Origin: Infirmifilum sp. NZ | GTDB taxonomy: Archaea > Thermoproteota > Thermoprotei > Thermofilales > Thermofilaceae | Assembly (NCBI RefSeq): GCF_022693705.1 | Contig: NZ_CP094288.1 | Coordinates: 1,350,451-1,414,450 of the forward strand | Direction of reading: 5' to 3' | Length of the DNA stretch: 64,000 nucleotides | Shown here: in pieces, positions 40,520 to 49,728 of the stretch | Position numbering within the stretch: the stretch's first letter is position 1 | Layout: each line of letters opens with the position of its first letter | Position numbers and translations under genes: made by a program | The notes under the pieces: generated by a model | The model's database searches: none | What the model saw: the letters and a program-made list of their open reading frames with translations, nothing else | Told to the model about the DNA's origin: nothing

Positions 40520-42361
40520 TTGCGCAGGGAAACTTTAGCCCTCCTGCTCATACTAGCGACGGAAGTGCTTATTGGCAGCGCTACAGGCGTCCAAAGGACG
40601 ATACTCACGGTTGCCACCCACGAAGCCCTGGGAAGCCTTCCAACGCTTCTCCCAATACTCTCCTTCGGCATATTCAAGGCCACCTTCGACCTGGCGGCGG
40701 GCTTCATCTCGCACAAGAAAGGGAGAAAGGCTGCTCTCGTCTCCGGGACTCTCGCGTACTTCCTGGGTGCTCTCGTAATCCTGCTACTCGAGCCCCCTGC
40801 GAACTTCATCCTCGGTAACGTTCTGGTCGGCGTGGGGGAGGGAATCGTATTCGCCACCTCGGCTATAGCAATTGGAGATATCCTGGGCATAGAGAGGTCC
40901 TCGCTGACATTCGGTTACATCGAGAGCGCGTGCTACGTAGGTTACGCGCTGGGCGCCTACGTGGGAGGGTGGGTGTGGAACGCTCTCGGGCCGCGTGAGA
41001 CGCTGACCTACATAGCGATTTCATCGGGTTTAGCCGCACTCGTGGCTCTCTCGAGCATCGAGACGAAGGCTTACTCTGAGGCCGATCGGAGAAGGTTCTC
41101 TTTGACGCCCAAGCCTCAGGGGGCCCTCAGGATCGTTGTCACAAACCCGAGCACTCTCTCAGCCCTCATCGCGGCGCACATGGCCAAGGTTGCGGACAGC
41201 GTAGTGTGGGGCGTTATGCCCCTTTACGTTCTGAGCAAGGGGCTTGACGTTTACTACGCCGGCTACGCGCAGTCGCTACTCTTGCTCGTCTGGTCGGCGA
41301 CAATGCCCTTCTGGTCCTCCTACTCGGACAGGGCTGGGAGAAGGCTCGTGTCCACGCTAGGGCTCATGGTAACCGCCTTCATGCTTATCGCTCTCCCCAG
41401 CACCAGGTCGTTCCCGGAGATCCTCCTCGTCGCACTGGCCCTGGGGATTAGCTACGCGATGTACTACCCCGTGCTCCCCGCGCCTATATCCGACATGAGC
41501 CCCCCTGCTGTGAGAGATATTGCTGTCGGCTTCTACCGCTTCGCCAGGGACTCGGGGTACGCCACGGGCGCCATAATAGGGAGCCTACTCCTACAGGGGG
41601 CTCAAGGTAACTACTCCTCTGTGTTCACGAACATCGGCGCTTTACTCGCGATAACGGCGGCCTTCTACTCCGTGTTCTTCAGGGAGACGAGGCCGACGTG
41701 GCCTTTCTTCGACCTTGTGATCAGGCACCTCGAAACGATCGGCGAGATCCTCTCGGTTCAGAAAGAGGTGGTCAGCGACATCTTCGCTGGGAGAATTGAG
41801 GAAGCTCAGGCCAAAATGGGGGAGGTAAAGAGCCTCGAGAGGAAGGCTGACAGGATAAAGAGAGAGCTGATGTGGCGGATATGGTCTGGCTTCATACCCG
41901 TTTCAAGCAGGATGGACTTCGAGCGCCTTGTAGAGGAGATCGACAAAGTTGCCGGGGCCGTGATAGAGTGCAACGAGAGGCTGCTGTGGGTGAAGTACAG
42001 CCCAGAGATCAAGAAGCTCGAGCCGAAAATCCTGGAAATGATCGAGGAGACGGAGAAGCTCTCGAAGAAGCTCATAGACAACATGCAGATGCTCCGTCTC
42101 TCACCCGCCTACGCCGTTAACATCACGGCTGAGATTGACGCTGGCGAGAGGAGGGTCGACGTTCTCAGGTTCGAGGTTCTACAGGAGGTTAGAAGGCTTG
42201 TCGAAGAGGGGAAAATCGACCTGATGTCGGCGCTCAACGTCATGGAGGCTGTGAACCTAATAGAGATATCTTCGGACGACTTCCAGGACGCCGCCGACAT
42301 AATCAGGATAATCGCATACAAGCACGCGGCGATACCGCCCGAGAAGATAGAGTCGATGTGA
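40520..42361 (+). CDS. Fusion of MFS transporter and PhoU-like DUF47 domain
   Basis: The 613-residue protein has two parts. Residues about 5-390 are a major facilitator with 12 likely membrane helices, MFS motifs ISHKKGRKAALVSG (loop 2-3) and SYSDRAGRRLVSTLG (loop 8-9), and VGVGEGIVFATSA. Residues about 397-613 are a soluble helical domain (HLETIGEILSVQKEVVSDIFAGRIEEAQAKMGEVKSLERKADRIKREL... and EISSDDFQDAADIIRIIAYKHA) of the DUF47/PhoU-like type, which normally accompanies PiT phosphate transporters as a separate protein. The frame is continuous, with no sign of a join artefact. A phosphate or metal-phosphate role with built-in regulation is inferred. Start TTG 40520. Confidence 0.8.
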   Translation: MRRETLALLLILATEVLIGSATGVQRTILTVATHEALGSLPTLLPILSFGIFKATFDLAAGFISHKKGRKAALVSGTLAYFLGALVILLLEPPANFILGNVLVGVGEGIVFATSAIAIGDILGIERSSLTFGYIESACYVGYALGAYVGGWVWNALGPRETLTYIAISSGLAALVALSSIETKAYSEADRRRFSLTPKPQGALRIVVTNPSTLSALIAAHMAKVADSVVWGVMPLYVLSKGLDVYYAGYAQSLLLLVWSATMPFWSSYSDRAGRRLVSTLGLMVTAFMLIALPSTRSFPEILLVALALGISYAMYYPVLPAPISDMSPPAVRDIAVGFYRFARDSGYATGAIIGSLLLQGAQGNYSSVFTNIGALLAITAAFYSVFFRETRPTWPFFDLVIRHLETIGEILSVQKEVVSDIFAGRIEEAQAKMGEVKSLERKADRIKRELMWRIWSGFIPVSSRMDFERLVEEIDKVAGAVIECNERLLWVKYSPEIKKLEPKILEMIEETEKLSKKLIDNMQMLRLSPAYAVNITAEIDAGERRVDVLRFEVLQEVRRLVEEGKIDLMSALNVMEAVNLIEISSDDFQDAADIIRIIAYKHAAIPPEKIESM

Positions 42362-43147
42362 TCACACTCTTTTGCTCCCATCCTCTATCGTCCTGTAGTA
42401 CACGTCCGCGAGTCCCCTCAGCTCCTCAGACGCGAGCTTCGCGGCAGCGACAACCTGCTCGCGCGGAGTTTTGGGTGCCCGCCGGTACTCCTCCGGAACG
42501 CCCTCATAGGGTATGAACTGTTGCACGACGTAAACGATGCGTGGGGCTTTCTCGAGACCCATGTCGCGTAGCTCGCGCGATATCTGTGCCACGTCCTCGA
42601 CCGTGATGAGCCCGGGTACGAGAAGCGTCCGAAGCTCAAGGAAGTCCCTGACGCCGACGGAGCTCTTAATCCCCCTTTTAACCTTCTCCACCACCACCTT
42701 CCCGGCTCCCTCCCATAATCCGATGACCCGCGCGTACAGCTCGGGCTTGGATAACGGAGCTTTCACATCGATGGCTATGTGATCCACATCGACTCGGCTC
42801 ATGATGTAGGAGACGGCCTCCGGTATGCTCGCATTCGTGTCGAAGCTGACCCTCAGGCCCGTATCCGCCTTTACGCGGAATAGGAGCTCCGCCAAGGCCC
42901 TGTACTGCAGTGTGGGCTCCCCGCCAGTGACGTGGAAGTAATCCACGAATGGAGCCGCCTGCTTGACAGCCTCTAAAATTTCTTCCAGCGCCACAGCCCT
43001 CTTCTCGAGGCCGCGGGCGAGCCTGGAGTTCGCGCACCAGGGGCACCGGAAGTTGCAGTACGAGAACCAAACGGTGAAGCTAACGTTCTCAAGCACGTCA
43101 ACTAAACTGTTCTCCTTCCAGCCTCCAACCCAGAGAAAGGCTCCCAT
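42362..43147 (-). CDS. Radical SAM activating enzyme, NrdG/PflA-like
   Basis: A 261-residue radical SAM protein with CNFRCPWCAN (Cys31, 35, 38), FHVTGGEPTLQ, and DHIAIDVKAPL. The short N-terminal part with WFSYCNF matches anaerobic ribonucleotide reductase activases and relatives of the PflA group; the substrate enzyme is not in the window. ATG 43147 overlaps the feoB stop by one base (TGATG), so translation is probably coupled to feoB. Linking this enzyme with iron uptake is a notable neighbourhood. The exact client protein is unknown. Confidence 0.82.
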   Translation of the reverse strand: MGAFLWVGGWKENSLVDVLENVSFTVWFSYCNFRCPWCANSRLARGLEKRAVALEEILEAVKQAAPFVDYFHVTGGEPTLQYRALAELLFRVKADTGLRVSFDTNASIPEAVSYIMSRVDVDHIAIDVKAPLSKPELYARVIGLWEGAGKVVVEKVKRGIKSSVGVRDFLELRTLLVPGLITVEDVAQISRELRDMGLEKAPRIVYVVQQFIPYEGVPEEYRRAPKTPREQVVAAAKLASEELRGLADVYYRTIEDGSKRV

Positions 43148-45234
43148 CAAAAAACAAGTAGGTTAACGGCTAAATAAACGATTATGGCTGAAATTGTAGC
43201 TACCAGGAACTCGTAGAGTACGAGTAGAGCCGTCAGCTTACGCCGGCGGAACTGCGCGTGGAAGGCCGAGAGGGTGGCGACGCAAGGGGTGTACAGCGTG
43301 GAAAACACCATCAAGCTGGCGACCTGAGCGGGTGTCAGAGATAAGGCCTGAATCGCTTGCGCCGGGTTCAGGGTTCCCGTTATCACCATCAGCGTGGACG
43401 CGATTGTTTCCTTAGCAACGAAGCCGGTCAGCAACGCCAATGCGACCTGCCACTGCGGTAGACCGATGATCGACGTTAAAGGCGTTAGAGACTCGCCGAT
43501 CACCCTAGCCATTGACGCTGATGCGTCATCTGTGAACCCGCTAGGACCGATATGCAGAAGCAGCCAGACGAGTACAGAGAGGCCTAAAATCACGCTACCT
43601 GCCTTCTTGAGGAAGTGCAGAGTGTTGTCCCAAGCGAACCACCATATGACCTTTAAGCTCGGCCTGTGGTAGGGAGGTAGCTCCAGCACAAGCTCGGGCG
43701 CCTCACCGGGTACGAGAAGCCTGGACAGCGCCCTCGCGACCACTGCTACGAGCAGCAGTGAGTAGAGGTAGACGGCCACGATGGCAACCAACTTGGAGGT
43801 CGGGGAAACGGGTAGAGCGGATACTAGTATCAGCAGGACCACGAGCCTTGCCTGACAAGGTATTAGAGGCGCGACTAGCGAGGCTATGATTTTCTCCCGG
43901 TCCGTCTCAAGGATCTTTGTACCCATTATTGCGGGAACGTTGCAACCCAAGCCGAGGAGCAGCGGCATCAGAGCCTTTCCCGAAAGCCCGGCCTTACGCA
44001 TAACGCTGTGGTAGACCGTCGCTATGCGTGCCATGAGGCCAGTGTCCTCTAGAAACCCGAAGGCTACAAAGACTAAGAAGATGAGGGGCAGGAAGGTTAT
44101 GACTGCCCCAACCCCCCCGATGACGCCGTCAGCTATCAGTGACACTATTGGGTACGGGACGCCCACCTGAACCAGGTACTCGCTGAGAGCCTTGCTGAGA
44201 GAGTCGAAGAGCGATGACAGCAGACCAGCTAACGTGTAATTCTCGAAAAACTGGGCTAGCTCCTCATTACCCGTGAACTCCAGCAGTTGCTTGAGGGGAA
44301 ACCCCGTGTTCACCGAAAGCGTCGCCAAGAGGACGAGCAAGATCAGCCCGAGGCTCGCCAGGGGGCCGAGCAGTGGGTGGAGAAGGACGCTGTCAAGCCT
44401 CTCGGTTATTTCCCGTTTGACCACGCCCGTTGTAGAGACGCTCTCTGCGACCACCTCCTCAATGAAGGAATACCTGACGCTAGCCGCTATGAGAGAGGGG
44501 GGAGAGCCCAGCTCCTCCTCGACTTTCTCGCGAACTCTCTCGACAAGGCTTAGAGCTTCAGCGCACCCCTCGCTCGCTAGAGCGCGCTCCAGCTCCGCAT
44601 CTCCCTCGAGCAACCTCAGCGAGCTCCAACTTAAAGGGTACTTGCTGACACCTGGGCAGCCCTTAATAGCCTCGGCTAAGGTGTGCGCGAAGTAGTCGAG
44701 CCCCCTGTAGTTCAGCTCCAGCCTGCTTGTGGGGACGCGACCCTCGGCGACGAGGATAATTGTGTCCACGAGCTCGTGGAGCCCCTCCCTCTTGAGAGCT
44801 GAGATCGCAACAACGGGAACGCCTAGACGCCTACTCAGCCTCTCGGTGCTGACGTGGATCCCCCTTTTCAATGCAGCATCGACCTTGTTCACCGCTACGA
44901 CGACTTTGTCGTAGAGCTCCAGAACCTGCACGGCCAGGTATAGCGTGGTCTCAAGCGAGACAGCGTTGACAAGGACGACCACGATGTCAGGCTTCTCGGT
45001 GACAATGTACTCGCGCGCTATAGCCTCCTCCTCCGTGTACGCGTTAAGGCTGTAAGTGCCGGGAAGGTCGACGACCCTGATTCGGTACCCCATGTGTTCA
45101 AAGTAACCCTCGTACTTATCCACGGTCTTCCCAGGCCAGTTTCCAACAAACCTGTTGGCTCCAACGAGCATGTTGAAGAGGGTGCTCTTCCCAACATTGG
45201 GGGGGCCTGCGAGCGCCACCCTGATTTCCTTCAT
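43147..45234 (-). CDS. feoB: Ferrous iron transporter FeoB
   Basis: A 695-residue Fe(II) permease with an N-terminal G domain (GPPNVGKST at 10-18, VGNWPGKTVDKYEG switch I, DLPGTYSL switch II, NKVDA G4, ISALK G5), a linker, and a membrane domain with two Gate motifs, LPLIFLVFVAFGFLEDTGLMARIATV and LLLGLGCNVPAIMGTK, and later LIPCQARLVVLL. It imports ferrous iron driven by nucleotide. FeoA is encoded immediately upstream, overlapping by four bases, and a radical SAM enzyme follows. Complete and intact. Confidence 0.96.
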   Translation of the reverse strand: MKEIRVALAGPPNVGKSTLFNMLVGANRFVGNWPGKTVDKYEGYFEHMGYRIRVVDLPGTYSLNAYTEEEAIAREYIVTEKPDIVVVLVNAVSLETTLYLAVQVLELYDKVVVAVNKVDAALKRGIHVSTERLSRRLGVPVVAISALKREGLHELVDTIILVAEGRVPTSRLELNYRGLDYFAHTLAEAIKGCPGVSKYPLSWSSLRLLEGDAELERALASEGCAEALSLVERVREKVEEELGSPPSLIAASVRYSFIEEVVAESVSTTGVVKREITERLDSVLLHPLLGPLASLGLILLVLLATLSVNTGFPLKQLLEFTGNEELAQFFENYTLAGLLSSLFDSLSKALSEYLVQVGVPYPIVSLIADGVIGGVGAVITFLPLIFLVFVAFGFLEDTGLMARIATVYHSVMRKAGLSGKALMPLLLGLGCNVPAIMGTKILETDREKIIASLVAPLIPCQARLVVLLILVSALPVSPTSKLVAIVAVYLYSLLLVAVVARALSRLLVPGEAPELVLELPPYHRPSLKVIWWFAWDNTLHFLKKAGSVILGLSVLVWLLLHIGPSGFTDDASASMARVIGESLTPLTSIIGLPQWQVALALLTGFVAKETIASTLMVITGTLNPAQAIQALSLTPAQVASLMVFSTLYTPCVATLSAFHAQFRRRKLTALLVLYEFLVATISAIIVYLAVNLLVF

Positions 45235-45470
45235 CCCACCACCTCGACGAGTATCTTAGCAGCTAATCCTCTTCCGATGGCGAACCGTGTACCGCCTCTT
45301 TCGACGACGACGGGACCAGCGTCATTGAACACAACCTTCAGAGTCTGACCGGGGATGATGCCTAGCTCGAAGAGACGCCTGAAAGCCCCCCTCCCCCCGC
45401 GGACCTCCACAACCCTCACGAGCGCACCTGGCCTAGCGAAGGTCAAAGGGATCGCGCTTGACACCGTCAT
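45231..45470 (-). CDS. feoA: FeoA-like SH3-fold protein
   Basis: A 79-residue protein, MTVSSAIPLTFARPGALVRVVEVRGG...LFELGIIPGQTLKVVFNDAG...ERGGTRFAIGRGLAAKILVEVV, matching FeoA, the small SH3-like partner of FeoB. ATG 45470 has GGAG eight bases upstream; a GTTTTTAAG box at 45501-45509 is the promoter. The longer frame (to 45500) is unsupported. It overlaps feoB by four bases, so the two form an operon. Confidence 0.9.
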   Translation of the reverse strand: MTVSSAIPLTFARPGALVRVVEVRGGRGAFRRLFELGIIPGQTLKVVFNDAGPVVVERGGTRFAIGRGLAAKILVEVVG

Positions 45471-45500
45471 ATAAAGCTCCGTCGTAGTATCGCCGCGCAA

Positions 45501-45509
45501 CTTAAAAAC
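45501..45509 (-). promoter_or_regulatory. TATA-like box of the feoAB operon
   Basis: GTTTTTAAG on the minus strand about 35 bases before ATG 45470, giving a short leader with a GGAG ribosome site. No iron-regulator operator can be recognised by eye. Confidence 0.45.
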
Positions 45510-45520
45510 GTTTAGCCGGA

Positions 45521-46816
45521 TCAGGGGTAGGTCCTAGCGACCGTTCTCGGGAAAGGCACGGAGTCCACTATGTGCTCGAGGCCGCCGATCCACATCACGA
45601 GCCTATCCATCCCGAGCCCGAACCCCGCGTGGGGGACGGTGCCGAACCTTCTCAGGTCTAAGTACCACTCGTAGTCCTTCGGGTTGAGGCCGAACCTCTT
45701 AATCTTCTCGACAAGCTCGTCGAGCCTGTCGATCCTCTCACCGCCGCCGATTATCTCCCCGTAGCCTTCCGGGGCTAGGAGGTCTGCTGAGAGCGTGACC
45801 TCGGGGCGTGAGGGGTCGTTCTTGTGGTAGAACGCCTTAGCTTTCTCCGGGAAGCCGTAAAGGAAGAAGGGCTTGTCGAACTCCAGCGTGAGCGCGCGCT
45901 CTTCGTCCGCACCCAGGTCGTCGCCCCAAGCGACTTGGATGCCCTTGCTCTGCAGGATCTCGATGGCATTATCGTAGCTGACGCGCGGGAAGGGCGGCTC
46001 GACCTGCTTCAGCCCTTCGAGGTTTCTACCTAGGAGGTCGAGCTCCTCCCTATTTCTCTCTAGGACTCTCCTCACAATGTGGGATACGAGCTCCTCCTCC
46101 ACCTTAAGGATACCCTCGAGGCCCACCCATGCTACCTCGGCTTCCGCGTGCCAGAACTCTGTAAGATGCCTCCTTGTCCTTGACTTCTCAGCCCTGAACG
46201 AGGGCGCCACCGTGTACACTTTTTCGAGGCTGAATATCAGCGCCTCAAGGTAGAACTGGGACGACTGCGTGAGGTACACCGTGGACTCGTCGACGTACTT
46301 GACCGGGAAGAGAGTGGCCCCACCTTCCACAGCCGCTGAGATGAACATGGGGCACTGGACCTCGTAGAAACCGTTCTCACGGAACCACTCGTGAAGAGCG
46401 CCGAAAACCGTGTGCCTTATCTTGAGGACGGCCGTCATTTTCCTAGACCTCACTGCAAGGTGGCGCACATTGAGAAGGAACTCCCTCGAAGCGTCCCTCC
46501 TAATCGGGAAGTTCTCAGCCAGGCCGATTATCACCAGCTCCTCGCCCTGTATCTCCTTCCCGCCTGGAGCCCGCGGGTCCTCGCGGAGCTTTCCCTGCAC
46601 GACGACTGAGCTCTCAACGGTGACCCGCCTGGCCTCCGCGTGGCTCCTTGACTCCGGAGTGAAAACCGATTGTATTATCCCGGTCGAGTCCCTGACCACC
46701 ACGAAAGCCTTGTCCCCGAGATCTCTCCTCCGGTAAACCCAGCCCCTGACTCGCACCTCTGCGCCGGGCTGAAGCTTTAAAGCCTCACTGATCGGCAAGA
46801 TGCCTGTGCCTGTCAT
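45521..46816 (-). CDS. asnS: Asparaginyl-tRNA synthetase
   Basis: A class IIb synthetase of 431 residues. The N-terminal OB domain (VRVRGWVYRRRDLGDKAFVVVRDSTG) binds the anticodon; motif 2 is FRAEKSRTRRHLTEFWHAEAEVAW; APEGYGEIIGGGERI and the motif 3 PHAGFGLGMDRLVMWIGGLEHI follow; it ends PFPRTVARTYP. The EGYGEIIGG and PFPRT endings fit AsnRS rather than archaeal AspRS, though a dual or Asp-specific role cannot be excluded. ATG 46816 is chosen; longer frames overlap the divergent methyltransferase more. Head-to-head overlap with that gene depends on starts. Confidence 0.88.
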   Translation of the reverse strand: MTGTGILPISEALKLQPGAEVRVRGWVYRRRDLGDKAFVVVRDSTGIIQSVFTPESRSHAEARRVTVESSVVVQGKLREDPRAPGGKEIQGEELVIIGLAENFPIRRDASREFLLNVRHLAVRSRKMTAVLKIRHTVFGALHEWFRENGFYEVQCPMFISAAVEGGATLFPVKYVDESTVYLTQSSQFYLEALIFSLEKVYTVAPSFRAEKSRTRRHLTEFWHAEAEVAWVGLEGILKVEEELVSHIVRRVLERNREELDLLGRNLEGLKQVEPPFPRVSYDNAIEILQSKGIQVAWGDDLGADEERALTLEFDKPFFLYGFPEKAKAFYHKNDPSRPEVTLSADLLAPEGYGEIIGGGERIDRLDELVEKIKRFGLNPKDYEWYLDLRRFGTVPHAGFGLGMDRLVMWIGGLEHIVDSVPFPRTVARTYP

Positions 46817-47492
46817 AAACCGCATCAAGGAGACCCTATTCACGCTTGCTACAAAAACTTTGCTTAAGATCTACCTCACCCCTCAGAAGCTCCAGGAATT
46901 CCAGGGGCTCCGCCTTCTACTACTCCCGGGTTGCTTCCCCCCGCTCAGGACCGTCACCACCGAGCTGCTCTCGATCGCATTCACCGCGATCCCGCTAAGC
47001 GCCGGGCGCGCGGTGGACGTCGGGTGCGGTCCGGGTAGCCTCACGCTTCTCCTTGCTGGGAAGGGCTTCTACGCTGTCGGGACCGACGTCTCAGTTACGT
47101 GTCTAAAGGCGGCTAGGGTGAACGCGATCCGCAACGGGGTCTACAGCCTGACCGACTTCGTGGCGTGCGACGCGGGGAGCTGCCTGAGGAGTGGGTCGGC
47201 GGACGTCTGCGTGACGAACCCTCCCTTTCTGCCCTACGAGCGGAAAGACGACAGAGACCTGCCCCTCGCGGGCGGCAGAGAGCTTGAGGTCTTCAAAGCA
47301 ATGGTGAGGGATTGCTACCGCGTCGCGAAGAAGAGGGGCTGGGCTCTCTTCGCGGTGAGCGACCTAGCCTCCGGGAAGCCGCCCCACAGTCTTGGAGTTG
47401 TTCTGGCGAGGGGCAGGGGCTTGGGGGACAACATCTACGTCGTGTTGCTCAAACCAGGGGCTTACCGCTCCTCTGAGAGCGCTCAGCCCTGA
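46800..47492 (+). CDS. HemK/PrmC-like class I methyltransferase
   Basis: This SAM-dependent methyltransferase of up to 230 residues has GRAVDVGCGPGSLTLLLAGKGFYAVGTDVS (motif I and the acidic ribose contact) and the catalytic NPPF motif in VTNPPFLPYERKDD, as in HemK/PrmC-type N-methyltransferases that modify Gln in release factors or adenine. ATG 46800 overlaps the asnS start head-to-head; TTG 46860 (MLKIYLTPQKLQEF) avoids this and is just as likely. Its 3' end overlaps the convergent helicase by 44 bases. The substrate is unproven. Confidence 0.8.
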   Translation: MPVPVINRIKETLFTLATKTLLKIYLTPQKLQEFQGLRLLLLPGCFPPLRTVTTELLSIAFTAIPLSAGRAVDVGCGPGSLTLLLAGKGFYAVGTDVSVTCLKAARVNAIRNGVYSLTDFVACDAGSCLRSGSADVCVTNPPFLPYERKDDRDLPLAGGRELEVFKAMVRDCYRVAKKRGWALFAVSDLASGKPPHSLGVVLARGRGLGDNIYVVLLKPGAYRSSESAQP

Positions 47493-49683
47493 GCTTCAAG
47501 GTCAACGCTTCCCCTAGCACCCTCTCGGCTCTCCTGCGCGAGAGGATTCTGTTGTTGTTACCGCAGTAGGGGGAGAATATGCACCTGGGGCACCCGTCCT
47601 CACAGGTGCAGCGCGATACAATGTCGAAAGCCTTTCTGAGCGCCTCTTCAAGCCTGTGGTAGAGCGCTTTTGTCACGCCTGACCCGCCGGGAAAGCTATC
47701 GTAGATGAATATGTGCCCCGAGGGGAAGCTTATACCGCCCATATCGGTGGGTGAGGCGCCGAGTACCAGCTGGCCCGCGTAGATCAGAGCGTGCTCAACC
47801 GCGTGAAATGCCTCAGCATTCTGCATCTCGCTCCACTCGTGTACCGGCTGGAACTCGAGGAGCAGGCCCTTGGTGCTGAACTTGTAGTGCAGCTCCGCCT
47901 CGAGAAGCCTCTGGCTGATGGTCTGCCCCTCAGGGAAAGTCTTCGTCGCGTAGCCGTAGACGACGTCCGTGACCGTGAGGTCAAGGTACGATACTCTTAT
48001 GCCCGCAACCTCCCTCTCGAAGTGAACCTCACCCTCCTCTGGAAGTGTGTAGTATAGCGCCGAGGTCACCACGGGAGGTACCTTGGATGGTAAAGGTTTG
48101 ACGACAGCCCTGTCACCCTCGAAGCGGATCGAGAGGTAGCTCCTCCCCCCGTGCAGGTATATAGCTCCCGGGAAAAGCTCCTTAATGGCCATCTGCTTCT
48201 CCCTGTAGCCTATGACCTTTCCACCCTCGGTCACTATCTTTACCTGATCACCAACACCTCTCAGGTTCTCGTGCTCGCGAAGGAACTTCAAACCGCTCCT
48301 AGTCGGCGCGATGAATCCGCTCTTTATTACTTTCAAGTACCCTAGCCTAACCAGCTCCTCAAGCTGTGCACGCTCCCACCCGGACAGCTCTGCGGGACGA
48401 ACCGGGGCGTCAGCAGCCATCGCCACTAGGTGTACCTTCACCACCTCGTAGTTTTCGGGTTCAAGGAAAACGGGATCGGGAGCCTGGCCGAAGAACTCCT
48501 CGGGGTTTCTCTCGTAGTAGGCGCTAATGGGGTCGTTTCCCAGCAATAGGAAGACGTACCCCGTCCTCCGCCTCCTACCAACGCGCCCGGCCCGCTGGAG
48601 GTACTTCGAGAAGGTCGGCGGGACCCCGTAGAGTATAGCCGCGTCGAGCTCCCCAATGTCGATCCCTAGCTCAAGGGTGGGGGTTGCTATCACGGCGTCG
48701 AGCTCACCTGACTTGAGGGCTCTTTCAACCCTCCGCCTCTCCTCGGGAAGTAGGCCAGCTCGGTGGACCGTCGCCCTGACTCCCATGCCTGAGGCCTGGA
48801 TCGCCAGACTCTCCGCTATTCGGTGGCTGTCGACGAAAACTATTGTCTTCATCCCCCTCTCGGATAGCTTTCCGAGAAGCCAGAGCACCTCCGAGGAGCG
48901 GGACCTAGCTCGGGGTGAGAGCATGACGTGGAAGACCGGAGCTTTCCTGGTCCTGCCGGCGTCCACAATGTCAGCCTCTTCGCCGAAAAGCTTCTCGGCG
49001 AACTCAGACGGGTTGCCGACGGTCGCGGAGGCAGCGACGAACGTGGGTTTCTCCCTAAGGACCCGCTTAAACCTCCTGAGAACGTAGTGCACGTGGGAGC
49101 CGAAAACCCCGCTGTACACGTGTGCGTCGTCCAGCACAACGTACTTCGTCTTGCCGAACAAATCCCTGTATTCGGGGGCAGAGTGTAGAGTCACGTGAAG
49201 CATGTCAGGGTTCGTTACTAGTACACGCGGAGGGTAGAGCAGGATCCTTTTTCGCTCCTCCTCCGGCGTGTCACCGTCGAGTGCGCTCACGCGGAAGCCG
49301 AAGACCCTCCCAGCGTACCACTCTATTCTCTCGAGCTGGTCCCGGGCGAGCGCTTTAGTCGGGTAGACTAGGGACGCGATTCCCTCAGCTTCTCCCAGTA
49401 GCCTCTCGAGTATGGGTAGCAGAAAAGCCTCGGTCTTGCCCACACCCGTGCCAGCGATGATGAAGACGTTCCTCCCCCTCCTTATCTTCTCGATAGCCTC
49501 GGCTTGAAACCTGTAGAGCCTGGTGATACCCCTGCTTCTCAGAGCCTCGACGAGCAGTTTTTCCCTCAAAACCTCCTCCACGAGGGGCCCGGGCTCGGGC
49601 TCGCGCGCGTCCTCGTAGTAGATGTACACAACCCTGTGTCCGCTATCATTGCGCACGACATCGAGCAGCTCGTCGCCACGCAT
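47449..49683 (-). CDS. MrfA-type superfamily 2 helicase with DUF1998 zinc domain
   Basis: This 744-residue SF2 helicase has a Q-motif region YRFQAEAIEKI, Walker A GTGVGKTE, motif Ib-like VTNPDMLHVTLH, motif II LDDAH (DDAH instead of DEAH), motif III SATVGNP, motif V TLELGIDIGELDA and motif VI QRAGRVGRRRR. The C-terminus has the DUF1998 four-cysteine cluster CTCEDGCPRCIFSPYC. Such proteins (MrfA, archaeal and bacterial DEAD/DEAH helicases with DUF1998) act in DNA repair. ATG 49683 follows a GTG at 49686. The Asp-Asp-Ala-His motif II is uncommon but still provides the metal and hydrolysis residues only if the second Asp can replace Glu. Confidence 0.88.
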   Translation of the reverse strand: MRGDELLDVVRNDSGHRVVYIYYEDAREPEPGPLVEEVLREKLLVEALRSRGITRLYRFQAEAIEKIRRGRNVFIIAGTGVGKTEAFLLPILERLLGEAEGIASLVYPTKALARDQLERIEWYAGRVFGFRVSALDGDTPEEERKRILLYPPRVLVTNPDMLHVTLHSAPEYRDLFGKTKYVVLDDAHVYSGVFGSHVHYVLRRFKRVLREKPTFVAASATVGNPSEFAEKLFGEEADIVDAGRTRKAPVFHVMLSPRARSRSSEVLWLLGKLSERGMKTIVFVDSHRIAESLAIQASGMGVRATVHRAGLLPEERRRVERALKSGELDAVIATPTLELGIDIGELDAAILYGVPPTFSKYLQRAGRVGRRRRTGYVFLLLGNDPISAYYERNPEEFFGQAPDPVFLEPENYEVVKVHLVAMAADAPVRPAELSGWERAQLEELVRLGYLKVIKSGFIAPTRSGLKFLREHENLRGVGDQVKIVTEGGKVIGYREKQMAIKELFPGAIYLHGGRSYLSIRFEGDRAVVKPLPSKVPPVVTSALYYTLPEEGEVHFEREVAGIRVSYLDLTVTDVVYGYATKTFPEGQTISQRLLEAELHYKFSTKGLLLEFQPVHEWSEMQNAEAFHAVEHALIYAGQLVLGASPTDMGGISFPSGHIFIYDSFPGGSGVTKALYHRLEEALRKAFDIVSRCTCEDGCPRCIFSPYCGNNNRILSRRRAERVLGEALTLKLRAERSQRSGKPLV

Positions 49684-49728
49684 CACAAATTAATATAGAA
49701 GCCGAGAGCCTGATAAGCTTTAGCGACC

